DNA from: Nitrospirota bacterium
GTDB taxonomy: Bacteria; Nitrospirota; Nitrospiria; Nitrospirales; UBA8639
Direction of reading: 5' to 3'
Length of the DNA: 7,382 nucleotides
Assembly (NCBI GenBank): GCA_003235785.1
Contig: QJYE01000004.1
Coordinates: 1-7,382 of the forward strand
In this document: in pieces, positions 1 to 5,999 of the stretch
How positions within the stretch are numbered: position 1 is the first letter of the stretch
Layout of the letters: each line of letters starts with the position of its first letter
The notes under the pieces: model-generated
The model's input: only the letters and a program-made list of their open reading frames with translations
Databases searched by the model: none
What the model was told of the DNA's origin: nothing
Position numbers and translations under genes: made by a program

Positions 1-103
1 CCCCACGAACGTGGAAGATCTTGCCGAAAAGGTCAAATCGCCCTATCGCATTGCTGAACGGGAAACCGCCGCCTATGCTGTTGTGAACCGAATTGATTAT
101 TGA
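1..103 (+). CDS. 3' end of an unidentified protein gene (partial)
   Basis: An open frame enters from the left edge (first full codon at position 2) and stops at a TGA at 101-103, giving 33 C-terminal residues. They begin PTNVEDLAEKV and end AAYAVVNRIDY. The tail is mixed charged and hydrophobic and has no membrane segment or motif I can assign. I call it coding because the frame is open from the edge to the stop and the residue composition is protein-like. The piece is too short to prove this. It is the only well-supported + strand gene in the window, so the transcription unit to its left runs toward the helicase, which is convergent. No strong terminator directly follows the stop. I do not recognise the family. 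Confidence 0.5.
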   Translation, partial: PTNVEDLAEKVKSPYRIAERETAAYAVVNRIDY

Positions 104-111
104 GCGGAAGA

Positions 112-315
112 ATGGCCAAGGGCGCGAAGATGTTGGACTTCAAAGATGTGCTCAACTCACTGGAAGCTGAATCCCTAGGAATCAACCACCGCTTTTACTG
201 GGGATTCTTAGAAAAACAAAAGGGGCTGTTGAAAACAAATATCCCACCTTATCAGGATGGAATAAGCAGGGCGGCGTTCCCTGCTCACGTACTGGAAGTA
301 GGCTCCGCGCGCTAA
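112..315 (+). pseudogene. Possible small ORF or gene remnant running into a repeat element
   Basis: An ATG at 112, nine bases after the preceding stop, opens a 67-codon frame. Another ATG lies at 130, and a TTG start at 100 is also possible. The first ~37 residues (for example MLDFKDVLNSLEAESLGINH) look protein-like. From about 222 onward the frame reads through the inverted-repeat end of the MITE-like element and takes its stop from inside it. This suggests either a short gene whose 3' part was replaced by the repeat, or a chance ORF. The Shine-Dalgarno context is poor: GGAAG sits almost against the ATG at 112. I recognise no family. Treat it as a doubtful remnant, not as a functional gene. 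Confidence 0.2.
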
Positions 316-527
316 CAATGATTTCACCTTTCAGGATGAGCCAGGCAACAGGTGTCACCCTTCGGGATGAATCAAACCATTCGCGGCCTTCCCTTCGGCA
401 AAGCTCAGGACTGGACGAACCCTTCGAAGAACTCAGGGCATGCTTTTTTGAACCGCCCCGAGGCTTCTGATAGGCAACGTACCTGTGGCCTCTATGCCAT
501 TCGAAATTATTATTATTCAACACTCCC
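222..527. repeat. MITE-like intergenic repeat with imperfect terminal inverted repeats
   Basis: The left end GGGGCTGTTGAAAA (222-235) matches the reverse complement of the right end (514-527, GGGAGTGTTGAATA) at 11 of 14 positions. This frames an element of about 306 bp. Inside are two diverged direct repeats. One pair is TTCAGGATGAGCC (330-342) and TTCGGGATGAATC (361-373). The other pair is CCCTTCGGCAAAGCTCAGGA (391-410) and CCCTTCGAAGAACTCAGGGC (420-439). The CCTTCG-AA-CTCAGG word resembles dispersed intergenic repeats found in many environmental bacteria (from memory, not searched). No transposase is encoded and I see no clear target-site duplication, so this would be an old, non-autonomous copy. 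A 115-codon minus strand frame spans it (182-529), but its Ser/Gly/Arg-rich translation looks like translated repeat, not a gene. Confidence 0.45.
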
Positions 528-556
528 ATTCTGAATCTCGTCGACCTGACAGGACT

Positions 557-573
557 ACGAATTTTCGTTTTTT
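557..573 (+). terminator. Weak hairpin plus T-run (candidate terminator)
   Basis: ACGA-attt-TCGT (557-568) can form a small stem with a four-base loop, followed on the + strand by five T (569-573). The longer pair CCTGA (545-549) and TCAGG (573-577) brackets it. The small stem is only four to five pairs and AT-rich, so termination would be weak. It lies just beyond the helicase stop codon and would stop + strand transcription before it runs antisense into the helicase gene. Confidence 0.2.
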
Positions 574-581
574 CAGGCCCG

Positions 582-2336
582 TCACTCTTCCCGATAAAAG
601 CGGATACTCACTTTCTTGCCCTTAATCCTGGTCCGTCCAAGCGCCTTCATGACGCCCTGCGCCATTTCTTCTGGCACTTTCACCAGCGAGAATTGATCCG
701 ATATTTTGATGGGACCAATCATATTCGAATTGATCCCGGCCTCGTTGGCAATAGCGCCAACAAAATCACCAGGACGGATGCCTGCCAATTTGCCGACATT
801 GAAATGCAAGGTGGCCAGGTTTGTGGGTCGGCCAGGACGCTCACGCTTGCCAATTGGTCGGCCCGCCCCGCCTCTTGGGTGTGCGCCGCGCGGAAAATCA
901 GCAGTCTCTCGTCTGGGGCGTCGTGGCACCTGAGAGGATTCCTGGACACGGTCCCGTATTGCCGGAATGTCTTCTTCGGTTCGCTCCCCCTCTTTCGATC
1001 CATAAGCCAATTGCATGGCAGCCGCCGCCACATCGACTGCTTCAAATTTTTCGGTGAGGGTATTGACGATATCCCGAAAACGATCAAAGTTCTTCGCTTT
1101 CAGGACCTCCTGAATGGAAGCCCCGATCCGTTCCAGGCGCTTGGCTTCGAGGTCGGCTACCGTCGGAAGTGTGGCCATCTCAATTTTTGATTTTGTGAGA
1201 CGCTCGATGTTCTGCAACAGCCAGCGTTCGCGCGGTTCGACAAGCGTAATCGCTTCACCGGCCCGGCCGGCGCGGCCCGTCCGGCCGATACGATGAACAT
1301 AGGCCTCAGGTGACGACGGAACATCGTAATTCATCACATGCGAGACATGTGAGATATCCAGGCCTCGGGCGGCGACATCCGTGGCGACCAGCAACTCGGT
1401 CTTTCCCGCCCGGAAGGAGTCCATCACACGATCCCGTTGGGCCTGGTTCATGCCTCCATGCAGCCCTTCCCCTCGGTATCCCCGACTGTTGAGCCTGGAC
1501 GTCAACTCATCCACTTCCAGACGAGTGCGGCAGAACACCAATGTGGACTTCGGGCTGGCCATATCCAGGATACGGATCAGGGCCGAAACCTTGTGTGGCC
1601 TCGCGACAAGGTATCCAATCTGGTGCACGCGAGGGGCCACTCCGGCTTTAACCGGCTCCTTTGCAATCTGAATCTCAACAGGGTCCTGTAAATGACGTCG
1701 TGCGATTGCGGCAATGCGAGAGGGCATCGTCGCCGAAAAGAGTGCCGTCTGCCTGGTCTTGGGAGTCTGTTGAAGGATGGCATCCAGATCTTCGGCGAAC
1801 CCCATATTGAGCATTTCATCCGCTTCATCCAGCACCACAACTTGCAGATCCTTGAGCTGAAGAGTCTTGCGGCGAATATGATCCAGCGCCCGTCCTGGGG
1901 TCGCCACGACAATATCAACGCCACGTTTTAGCGCGATCAGTTGTGGTCGGATGGCCTGTCCGCCATACACTGCAAGGATAGCGACCCGCTGCTCTTTTCC
2001 ATAGCGCTGAACGGCCTCGCACACTTGTATTGCTAATTCCCGTGTAGGCACGAGAATGAGGACGGAAGGATGTTCCTGTCGGGACGAATGGGCCAGACGC
2101 TGGAGAAGGGGCAAGGTGAACGCAGCCGTCTTACCTGTTCCTGTGGCGGCGCGACCCAGAAGGTCGCGTCCGGCCAATAGCGGTGGAATCGCCTCGAGTT
2201 GGATAGGCGTAGGCTCTTCGTATCCCAGCGTTTCGAGCGTCGTCAACAATGCAGCTTCGAGGCCGAGAGACGCGAAACCGGGAGAAAAGCCCTTCATGGT
2301 CGGAGTTGTGGGTTGGGATGTCGTGTCGTGTTTCAT
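582..2336 (-). CDS. deaD: DEAD-box ATP-dependent RNA helicase, DeaD/CsdA type
   Basis: An ATP-driven RNA-unwinding enzyme of the cytoplasm. Relatives act in ribosome assembly, mRNA decay and cold adaptation. All core motifs are present (584-residue numbering): Q motif with PTPIQ (42-46), Walker A ATGTGKT (64-70), PTRELA (97-102), TPGR (146-149), DEAD (170-173), SAT (201-203), VFCRT (267-271), TDVAARGLDI (319-328) and HRIGRTGRAG (348-357). A basic Arg/Gly/Pro-rich linker (about 466-506) leads to a DbpA-type RNA-binding domain at 509-584. That tail places it with DeaD/CsdA and DbpA, not RhlE or SrmB. Length is close to the usual for DeaD. I chose the ATG at 2336. A TTG at 2348 would add four residues, but the only purine-rich site (AGAAAGG) is then just three bases away. 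From the ATG it is about 15 bases away, so neither spacing is ideal. It appears monocistronic; substrate RNAs cannot be told from sequence. Confidence 0.95.
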   Translation of the reverse strand: MKHDTTSQPTTPTMKGFSPGFASLGLEAALLTTLETLGYEEPTPIQLEAIPPLLAGRDLLGRAATGTGKTAAFTLPLLQRLAHSSRQEHPSVLILVPTRELAIQVCEAVQRYGKEQRVAILAVYGGQAIRPQLIALKRGVDIVVATPGRALDHIRRKTLQLKDLQVVVLDEADEMLNMGFAEDLDAILQQTPKTRQTALFSATMPSRIAAIARRHLQDPVEIQIAKEPVKAGVAPRVHQIGYLVARPHKVSALIRILDMASPKSTLVFCRTRLEVDELTSRLNSRGYRGEGLHGGMNQAQRDRVMDSFRAGKTELLVATDVAARGLDISHVSHVMNYDVPSSPEAYVHRIGRTGRAGRAGEAITLVEPRERWLLQNIERLTKSKIEMATLPTVADLEAKRLERIGASIQEVLKAKNFDRFRDIVNTLTEKFEAVDVAAAAMQLAYGSKEGERTEEDIPAIRDRVQESSQVPRRPRRETADFPRGAHPRGGAGRPIGKRERPGRPTNLATLHFNVGKLAGIRPGDFVGAIANEAGINSNMIGPIKISDQFSLVKVPEEMAQGVMKALGRTRIKGKKVSIRFYREE

Positions 2337-2372
2337 AAACGGTCTCAATAACCTTTCTGGCTTGGGTTCTCG

Positions 2373-2831
2373 ATGGAGTATCTGGCCGAATTTTGTCGGC
2401 TGTCCTGTATCATGTGGTTGTCAGTATTTGTCGTAGGAGAAGATTCTGAAATTACCTTCCTCTGCGCTCCCGTCAAAAAAATATTTGAATATTTTGATGT
2501 CGAGGAAGAATTCTGTCGCATCACCTACTCTAAAGTCCTTTACCTAGCGCACTCCAACTTTCAACTCAGACAATTCTGGCCGCCTTCGCTCCCATGTGCA
2601 AAGAATGAGGTAAGGGGGAAAGGCCTACTTGGAAGTTATCACACTAACTACAGGAATGAGAGAATTCACCACATTGCCACATTTAGCAACGGAAAGACAC
2701 TGGTATTTAGTATCAGAAAAGGCTTGCTCATAGGCAATACCGTACTCTCCAACCAATACCCCAAATATTCGTTAGACTCTGGTTGCCAAACTAAGGATTT
2801 TCGCTTGTTCAGACCCTCTACTCGAACGTGA
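2373..2831 (+). CDS. Doubtful orphan ORF in the AT-richer gap (152 codons)
   Basis: This is the only long frame in the 604-bp gap between the helicase start and the next gene. It begins with an ATG but has no Shine-Dalgarno sequence upstream. The predicted 152-residue product is Cys-rich near the N-terminus (residues 8, 12, 31 and 48) and shows no domain, signal peptide or membrane helix that I recognise. Codon choice is uneven and includes many rare-type codons (AGA, AGG, ATA, CTA), unlike the neighbouring minus strand genes. It would be antisense to the helicase promoter region and leader. The likeliest reading is non-coding DNA or the remains of acquired DNA. A small lineage-specific gene cannot be excluded. 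Confidence 0.15.
   Translation: MEYLAEFCRLSCIMWLSVFVVGEDSEITFLCAPVKKIFEYFDVEEEFCRITYSKVLYLAHSNFQLRQFWPPSLPCAKNEVRGKGLLGSYHTNYRNERIHHIATFSNGKTLVFSIRKGLLIGNTVLSNQYPKYSLDSGCQTKDFRLFRPSTRT
2449..2476 (-). promoter_or_regulatory. Candidate sigma-70 promoter for the helicase gene
   Basis: Read on the minus strand, TTGACG (complement of 2471-2476) is a near-consensus -35. It is followed after 16 bp by TAATTT (complement of 2449-2454), a poor -10. Directly upstream on the same strand is an AT-rich tract (2475-2495) that could act as an UP element. Initiation here would give an untranslated leader of about 100 nt before the ATG at 2336. Long leaders are known for cold-regulated deaD genes elsewhere. 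This is a motif match only, and the -10 is weak. Confidence 0.3.
2478..2495. repeat. 18-bp AT-only palindrome
   Basis: AAAATATT-tg-AATATTTT is a perfect 8-2-8 inverted repeat. On the minus strand it continues into an unbroken run of T, ending next to the TTGACG hexamer. It could be an UP element, an operator for a dimeric regulator, or a very weak AT-stem terminator. Chance occurrence in AT-rich DNA is also possible. Confidence 0.35.
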
Positions 2832-2907
2832 ATGAAGATCCCATTTAAGCTTTACCCCGTTGTGCTAGCAAGTTGAATCCACGGGAAATAATAGGGAAGA
2901 GATACTC

Positions 2908-2932
2908 CTCATCGTTAGAAATGGCGGATGAG
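2908..2932 (-). terminator. Weak hairpin downstream of the small unknown gene
   Basis: CTCATC (2908-2913) pairs with GATGAG (2927-2932) around a 13-base loop, nine bases past the stop codon of the minus strand gene. The minus strand sequence that follows is pyrimidine-rich but lacks a true T-run. It may mark a transcript end, but it is a six-pair stem without the full intrinsic terminator pattern. Confidence 0.2.
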
Positions 2933-2940
2933 TAGGAAGA

Positions 2941-3372
2941 TTAATCGGGGAGTTCGATGGCGCCGCCTTCAAGGTCGGTGTCGATCCCGGCCAGCTCCAT
3001 TTTGTTGCCAACGCGCCACCATTCGGCGGACACTTCGGAGAGGGCGCCCTTGGAGGTATAAAACTTTGCGGCAGGAATATTCACCCTGTGGTTGTCAGCT
3101 TTATGAATTTCCATCACAGTGGTTTTCAACGTCGTATCTTCAACCTTGAGTATGTCTGGTGTGCGTGTCAGCACAAACCGATCATTGGGATTCGTTTCCC
3201 ACACATTGTGCTTGAGCGTGGCCACCTCTGTTCCGGTCGGCATGAACACGCCCATGGAGAGTGCTAGTGTTTTTTCTTCTTCCAGCCATTCAATGCGAAT
3301 CTGTTCTTTGCCATGCGCCAAAAACGTTCCATTCGTATTTCGTAGGGTGTTAGTACCTAATTGAATATCCAC
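2941..3372 (-). CDS. Conserved-looking small beta-rich protein of unknown function
   Basis: Encodes 143 residues and starts at a GTG that is preceded by a perfect AGGAGG eight bases upstream, which is strong support for a translated gene. There is no signal peptide, membrane helix or cysteine, so it is probably cytoplasmic. The first 30 residues (LGTNTLRNTNGTFLAHGKEQ, then an alternating IRIEWL) and the later segments suggest a run of beta strands. A central block around NDRFVLTRTPDILKVED (63-79), then VMEIHK and FYTSKG, has the regular strand-turn look of a small beta-sandwich or beta-roll. I have a vague impression of similar uncharacterised proteins but cannot name a family. The C-terminus is acidic and ends in ELPD. 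It lies 139 bp after the lipid-type operon and may be transcribed separately. Function is unknown. Confidence 0.8.
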   Translation of the reverse strand: MDIQLGTNTLRNTNGTFLAHGKEQIRIEWLEEEKTLALSMGVFMPTGTEVATLKHNVWETNPNDRFVLTRTPDILKVEDTTLKTTVMEIHKADNHRVNIPAAKFYTSKGALSEVSAEWWRVGNKMELAGIDTDLEGGAIELPD

Positions 3373-3380
3373 GAGATGCT

Positions 3381-3386
3381 CCTCCT
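3381..3386 (-). promoter_or_regulatory. Consensus ribosome binding site for the 143-residue protein
   Basis: The plus-strand CCTCCT is AGGAGG on the coding strand, eight bases before the GTG at 3370-3372. No in-frame ATG has a comparable site, so it fixes the GTG as the start. A TATACT hexamer just upstream (complement of 3387-3392) could be a -10 with a very short leader, but no good -35 is at the right distance. Confidence 0.7.
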
Positions 3387-3448
3387 AGAGTATATTGAAT
3401 CCGTTTTCTTATAGACCCAAGGCAATCTCCCCAATTATTCCTCATGAG

Positions 3449-3475
3449 AATCACGGAATTCAAGCGGTCGTGATT
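3449..3475. repeat. Inverted repeat after the operon (possible weak terminator)
   Basis: AATCACG (3449-3455) pairs with CGTGATT (3469-3475) around a 13-base loop. An alternative stem, GTCGTG (3467-3472) with CACGAC (3490-3495), overlaps it, so the two hairpins are mutually exclusive. They lie 16-63 bases past the stop of the membrane protein gene. Neither is followed by a T-run on the minus strand, so this may be an RNA 3'-end structure or an operator for the next gene. Confidence 0.25.
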
Positions 3476-3511
3476 GTACGTATTCCCGACACGACGAGGA
3501 TACCGCTCCAA

Positions 3512-4510
3512 CTACATAGGTGATATGGGTTCAGGTGCCGCCGGGATATCCTTCCCTTTTAATAACATGAGGCAACCCAAGCCAATGACAATCCAAAGAA
3601 TTTCCCGCATTCGCCGGATCAGCGCAAAGGTTATGCCTGTCACTTCTGTATATCCGAAACTCATGAGCAACAAGGTATAGCCACCTTCTTGTGCCCCGAC
3701 ACTCCCAGGAATAAAAAATGTGCCGCCTTTGATGAAGACCGTGAGCGCCGCAATTGAGATGGATGTCCAGACATCAACATGCACATCCAGGTAATACAAA
3801 ATCGCATAGACTTCCAACGTTTCGCAGAACCAGGCCAGAAAAAACGTGCCAACGGCCACATAAAACGTTGGACGGTTTTCAGAATAAAACCTTCGAATCG
3901 TGCCATCCATTTCTTCTAATTGCGCTTCTCGTTTTTCAAGAAAGGCTAATCGAACTCCGCATGTTCGCAACAGGGTCAAACAGCCCATACCCAGCCCATA
4001 GCGTTGAAACATCACAAACAGGCCCACTCCAAATGCCAGGAGCCCCAGACTCACGAACATCGCCATCCAGTAATGGCTTGCGGCATCCATGATCCAAAAC
4101 GCCAGACCCAATCCGAGCAAAATAAACAGCACTTGTGCCAAGGTCATCGTCGTCTTGGCCGTAATGACGGAGGCCATCCCCTCGACCATTGGCACCCCAT
4201 ACCGCTTGAGGAGGTAGGCTTTCAGAGGTTCGCCACCCACATACGCCGCTGGCGTGGTGACATTCACCGTCTCACCCGCCATCCGGATGGCAAACAGCCG
4301 AAGAAACCCAACACCCTTGGCGTAGGCCCCCAGCGTAAGGCGCCAACCCCATGCTTCAAGCCCGTACACGACAATCATGGGGAGCAGAATGACGATGAGG
4401 GGAAGAGGGCCGAGTTGGGAGACCGCGTGAAGAATCGGCTCGAGACCGATGTGGAAGATGATTCCGACCAGGGCAAGGAGCCCAATGATCAGAAACAGGA
4501 GTTTAAACAC
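3512..4510 (-). CDS. LPG_synthase_TM / UPF0104 flippase-like integral membrane protein
   Basis: A 332-residue polytopic membrane protein of the family typified by the transmembrane half of MprF, YbhN and the hopanoid-linked HpnL. Members are thought to move or bind lipids and lipid-linked polar groups. Hydrophobic segments lie near 2-24, 36-55, 112-141, 147-169, 216-240, 250-269 and 303-319. The family-type loop GETVNVTTPAAYVGGEPLKA (79-98) is conserved, as is FFIPGSVGAQEGG (265-277). The catalytic lysyltransferase half of MprF is absent. The gene starts with GTG and overlaps the 3' end of the preceding gene by 8 nt. No clear Shine-Dalgarno precedes the GTG, so translation is probably coupled. 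Inference: it flips or handles the lipid made by the upstream phosphotransferase. A hopanoid role is less likely because no hopanoid gene is in view. Confidence 0.85.
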   Translation of the reverse strand: MFKLLFLIIGLLALVGIIFHIGLEPILHAVSQLGPLPLIVILLPMIVVYGLEAWGWRLTLGAYAKGVGFLRLFAIRMAGETVNVTTPAAYVGGEPLKAYLLKRYGVPMVEGMASVITAKTTMTLAQVLFILLGLGLAFWIMDAASHYWMAMFVSLGLLAFGVGLFVMFQRYGLGMGCLTLLRTCGVRLAFLEKREAQLEEMDGTIRRFYSENRPTFYVAVGTFFLAWFCETLEVYAILYYLDVHVDVWTSISIAALTVFIKGGTFFIPGSVGAQEGGYTLLLMSFGYTEVTGITFALIRRMREILWIVIGLGCLMLLKGKDIPAAPEPISPM

Positions 4511-5987
4511 GGGAAATGAAATTTCGACGGAGGAGCCAGGACAACGACATCACGAAGAACCACGATCCGATGGCGGCTAAGGCGAGAAACCAATGCAACA
4601 TTCCCACCCCTGCACAGATCAGAACCACCACAGAAAAATCTCGATTGGCCACGTTGCTCAGCATAAATTCGATTTTTTGGCGTTCACGTGCCGTCAACAA
4701 CCGTAAATCACGTGGCCGGGAACGCAACTGACGCGCCACATTGACCAATAACAACGACACGATATTTGCTAGGACCGCTGACGCCCCCATCAACAATGGC
4801 AGTTGTGTCTCCGCCCATGGTCCCTGAAGATAGGCCCCGCAGGCGATTCCGGCAAAAATAGCGATATGCACGACGTTGTCTGCCCAAATGTCCAACTCCT
4901 GCCCAAACTTCGATTCGGAAAACGTCAGCCTGGCCACTTCGCCATCGCAACAATCAATGATGACTGACAATTGAAAAAGCAGCGCCCCAATCAGCGCATA
5001 TTCCCATGAGCCGGGAATAAAGAAACCTGCCGCGATTAACCCCACTACCATGGAGGTGATCGTGATCGTATTGGGTGACCATTGTAGCTTCAAAAACAGC
5101 CGCGTGAGTAAACCAGAGCACTTTCGGTTCACATAGCGATCAACCAATCCGTCCATCCCGCCTTTCAACGTCTGAAGAGAACGAACCAATGTTTGTTCCG
5201 CCAGCTTCGGCCCCTGGGGACCACGGACATCCCGGAACCAATGCGTCTCGCCTGAAATGGTTTGGACTGTGCCTTCGACCGCAGCCTGTTCCAAGGCTAA
5301 CCGTAAGGGGTTCGTCCCATGGGCATGCAACACACCCGATACGCCTAATAATCGACCTGGCAACACCATAAGATCCCCAACGATGGGGAGCCCTGACCCA
5401 TCCGGGCTCTTGACCGGTGAAGCGGTTTCCATGAGGGGCAACACGGCAGGATCCCGAAACATCACAGAAGACGCCGTCCGACCTTCAAGTCCTCCTACCC
5501 TCACAACGACACTCGGATTCTCCCCATGATAGCCGTCCTCCTGCTGACCGACGACGACAACCGCTTTGCCTTGTGCACCTTCATATCGTAAGCACTGGAC
5601 CAATGATGAAGAAAACACGGTATGACAGCCCACCACCATACAGCCACCATTGACTTCATCGGCCAACGTCTCCCAGGTTTGGGGATCATGAGGTGGAAAT
5701 TCACGAACCGGCAACCAACGAACCGCAGCCTGTAGCCGGCTATCTTCTCGCAACAAATCTCGCAAGGCCGGCTCTTCCTTCCCGGCTAATACCCAAATTT
5801 GAGAGATTCCGCCTCTCTGTAAGGTGAACACAGCCCGTTGAAAGAGCGTCATCCCGCCAACACGGGTTAACGGACTTGGGAGGGCTTGCCCGGAATCTCC
5901 GCTCCCTGACGCGAACACCCCGGCGGAGGTAAGGAGAATAGCCGTATCAACGGCACCTGTCGTTTCTTGTTTGAGTATTCCATCCAT
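4503..5987 (-). CDS. Degenerate nucleotidyltransferase domain fused to a CDP-alcohol phosphotransferase
   Basis: A 494-residue two-domain protein. Residues ~14-255 resemble a sugar-nucleotidyltransferase fold (AILLTSAG at the first strand, then VGGMTLFQRAVFTLQRGG), but the G-x-G-x-R signature and the catalytic lysine of active relatives are missing. Residues ~277-494 are a membrane CDP-alcohol phosphotransferase with the complete motif D345-x2-D348-G-x2-A-R353-x8-G362-x3-D366-x3-D370. Helices lie near 312-328, 330-345, 371-386, 395-417, 452-464 and 466-484. The order of domains and the segment MDGLVDRYVNRK recall the archaeal and thermophile fusion of inositol-phosphate cytidylyltransferase with di-inositol-phosphate phosphate synthase. 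Expected reaction: transfer of a phospho- or phosphono-group from a CMP/CDP-activated donor to an alcohol at the membrane. The start ATG follows the previous stop by 12 nt, with GAGG 10 bases upstream overlapping that stop. Donor and acceptor are not readable from sequence. Confidence 0.88.
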   Translation of the reverse strand: MDGILKQETTGAVDTAILLTSAGVFASGSGDSGQALPSPLTRVGGMTLFQRAVFTLQRGGISQIWVLAGKEEPALRDLLREDSRLQAAVRWLPVREFPPHDPQTWETLADEVNGGCMVVGCHTVFSSSLVQCLRYEGAQGKAVVVVGQQEDGYHGENPSVVVRVGGLEGRTASSVMFRDPAVLPLMETASPVKSPDGSGLPIVGDLMVLPGRLLGVSGVLHAHGTNPLRLALEQAAVEGTVQTISGETHWFRDVRGPQGPKLAEQTLVRSLQTLKGGMDGLVDRYVNRKCSGLLTRLFLKLQWSPNTITITSMVVGLIAAGFFIPGSWEYALIGALLFQLSVIIDCCDGEVARLTFSESKFGQELDIWADNVVHIAIFAGIACGAYLQGPWAETQLPLLMGASAVLANIVSLLLVNVARQLRSRPRDLRLLTARERQKIEFMLSNVANRDFSVVVLICAGVGMLHWFLALAAIGSWFFVMSLSWLLRRNFISRV

Positions 5988-5999
5988 AACGGTTACGCC

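Noticed and set aside
182..529. 115-codon minus strand ORF across the left intergenic region
   Set aside because: It coincides with the repeat element, its translation is low-complexity (poly-Asn start, Ser/Gly/Arg-rich), and no ribosome site or family is visible.
693..1190. 165-codon + strand ORF
   Set aside because: It lies entirely antisense to the DbpA-domain half of the helicase gene, whose motifs are unmistakable. No independent start signal or domain is seen.
3661..3906. 81-codon minus strand ORF
   Set aside because: An out-of-frame shadow of the membrane protein gene on the same strand.
3512..4510. Lysyl-phosphatidylglycerol synthase (MprF)
   Set aside because: Only the membrane-flippase half is present; the soluble aminoacyl-tRNA-using catalytic domain is absent at 332 residues.
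4004..4519. 171-codon + strand ORF
   Set aside because: Antisense to the flippase-like gene. The translation is His/Lys/Gln-rich, typical of the opposite strand of a hydrophobic membrane protein gene.
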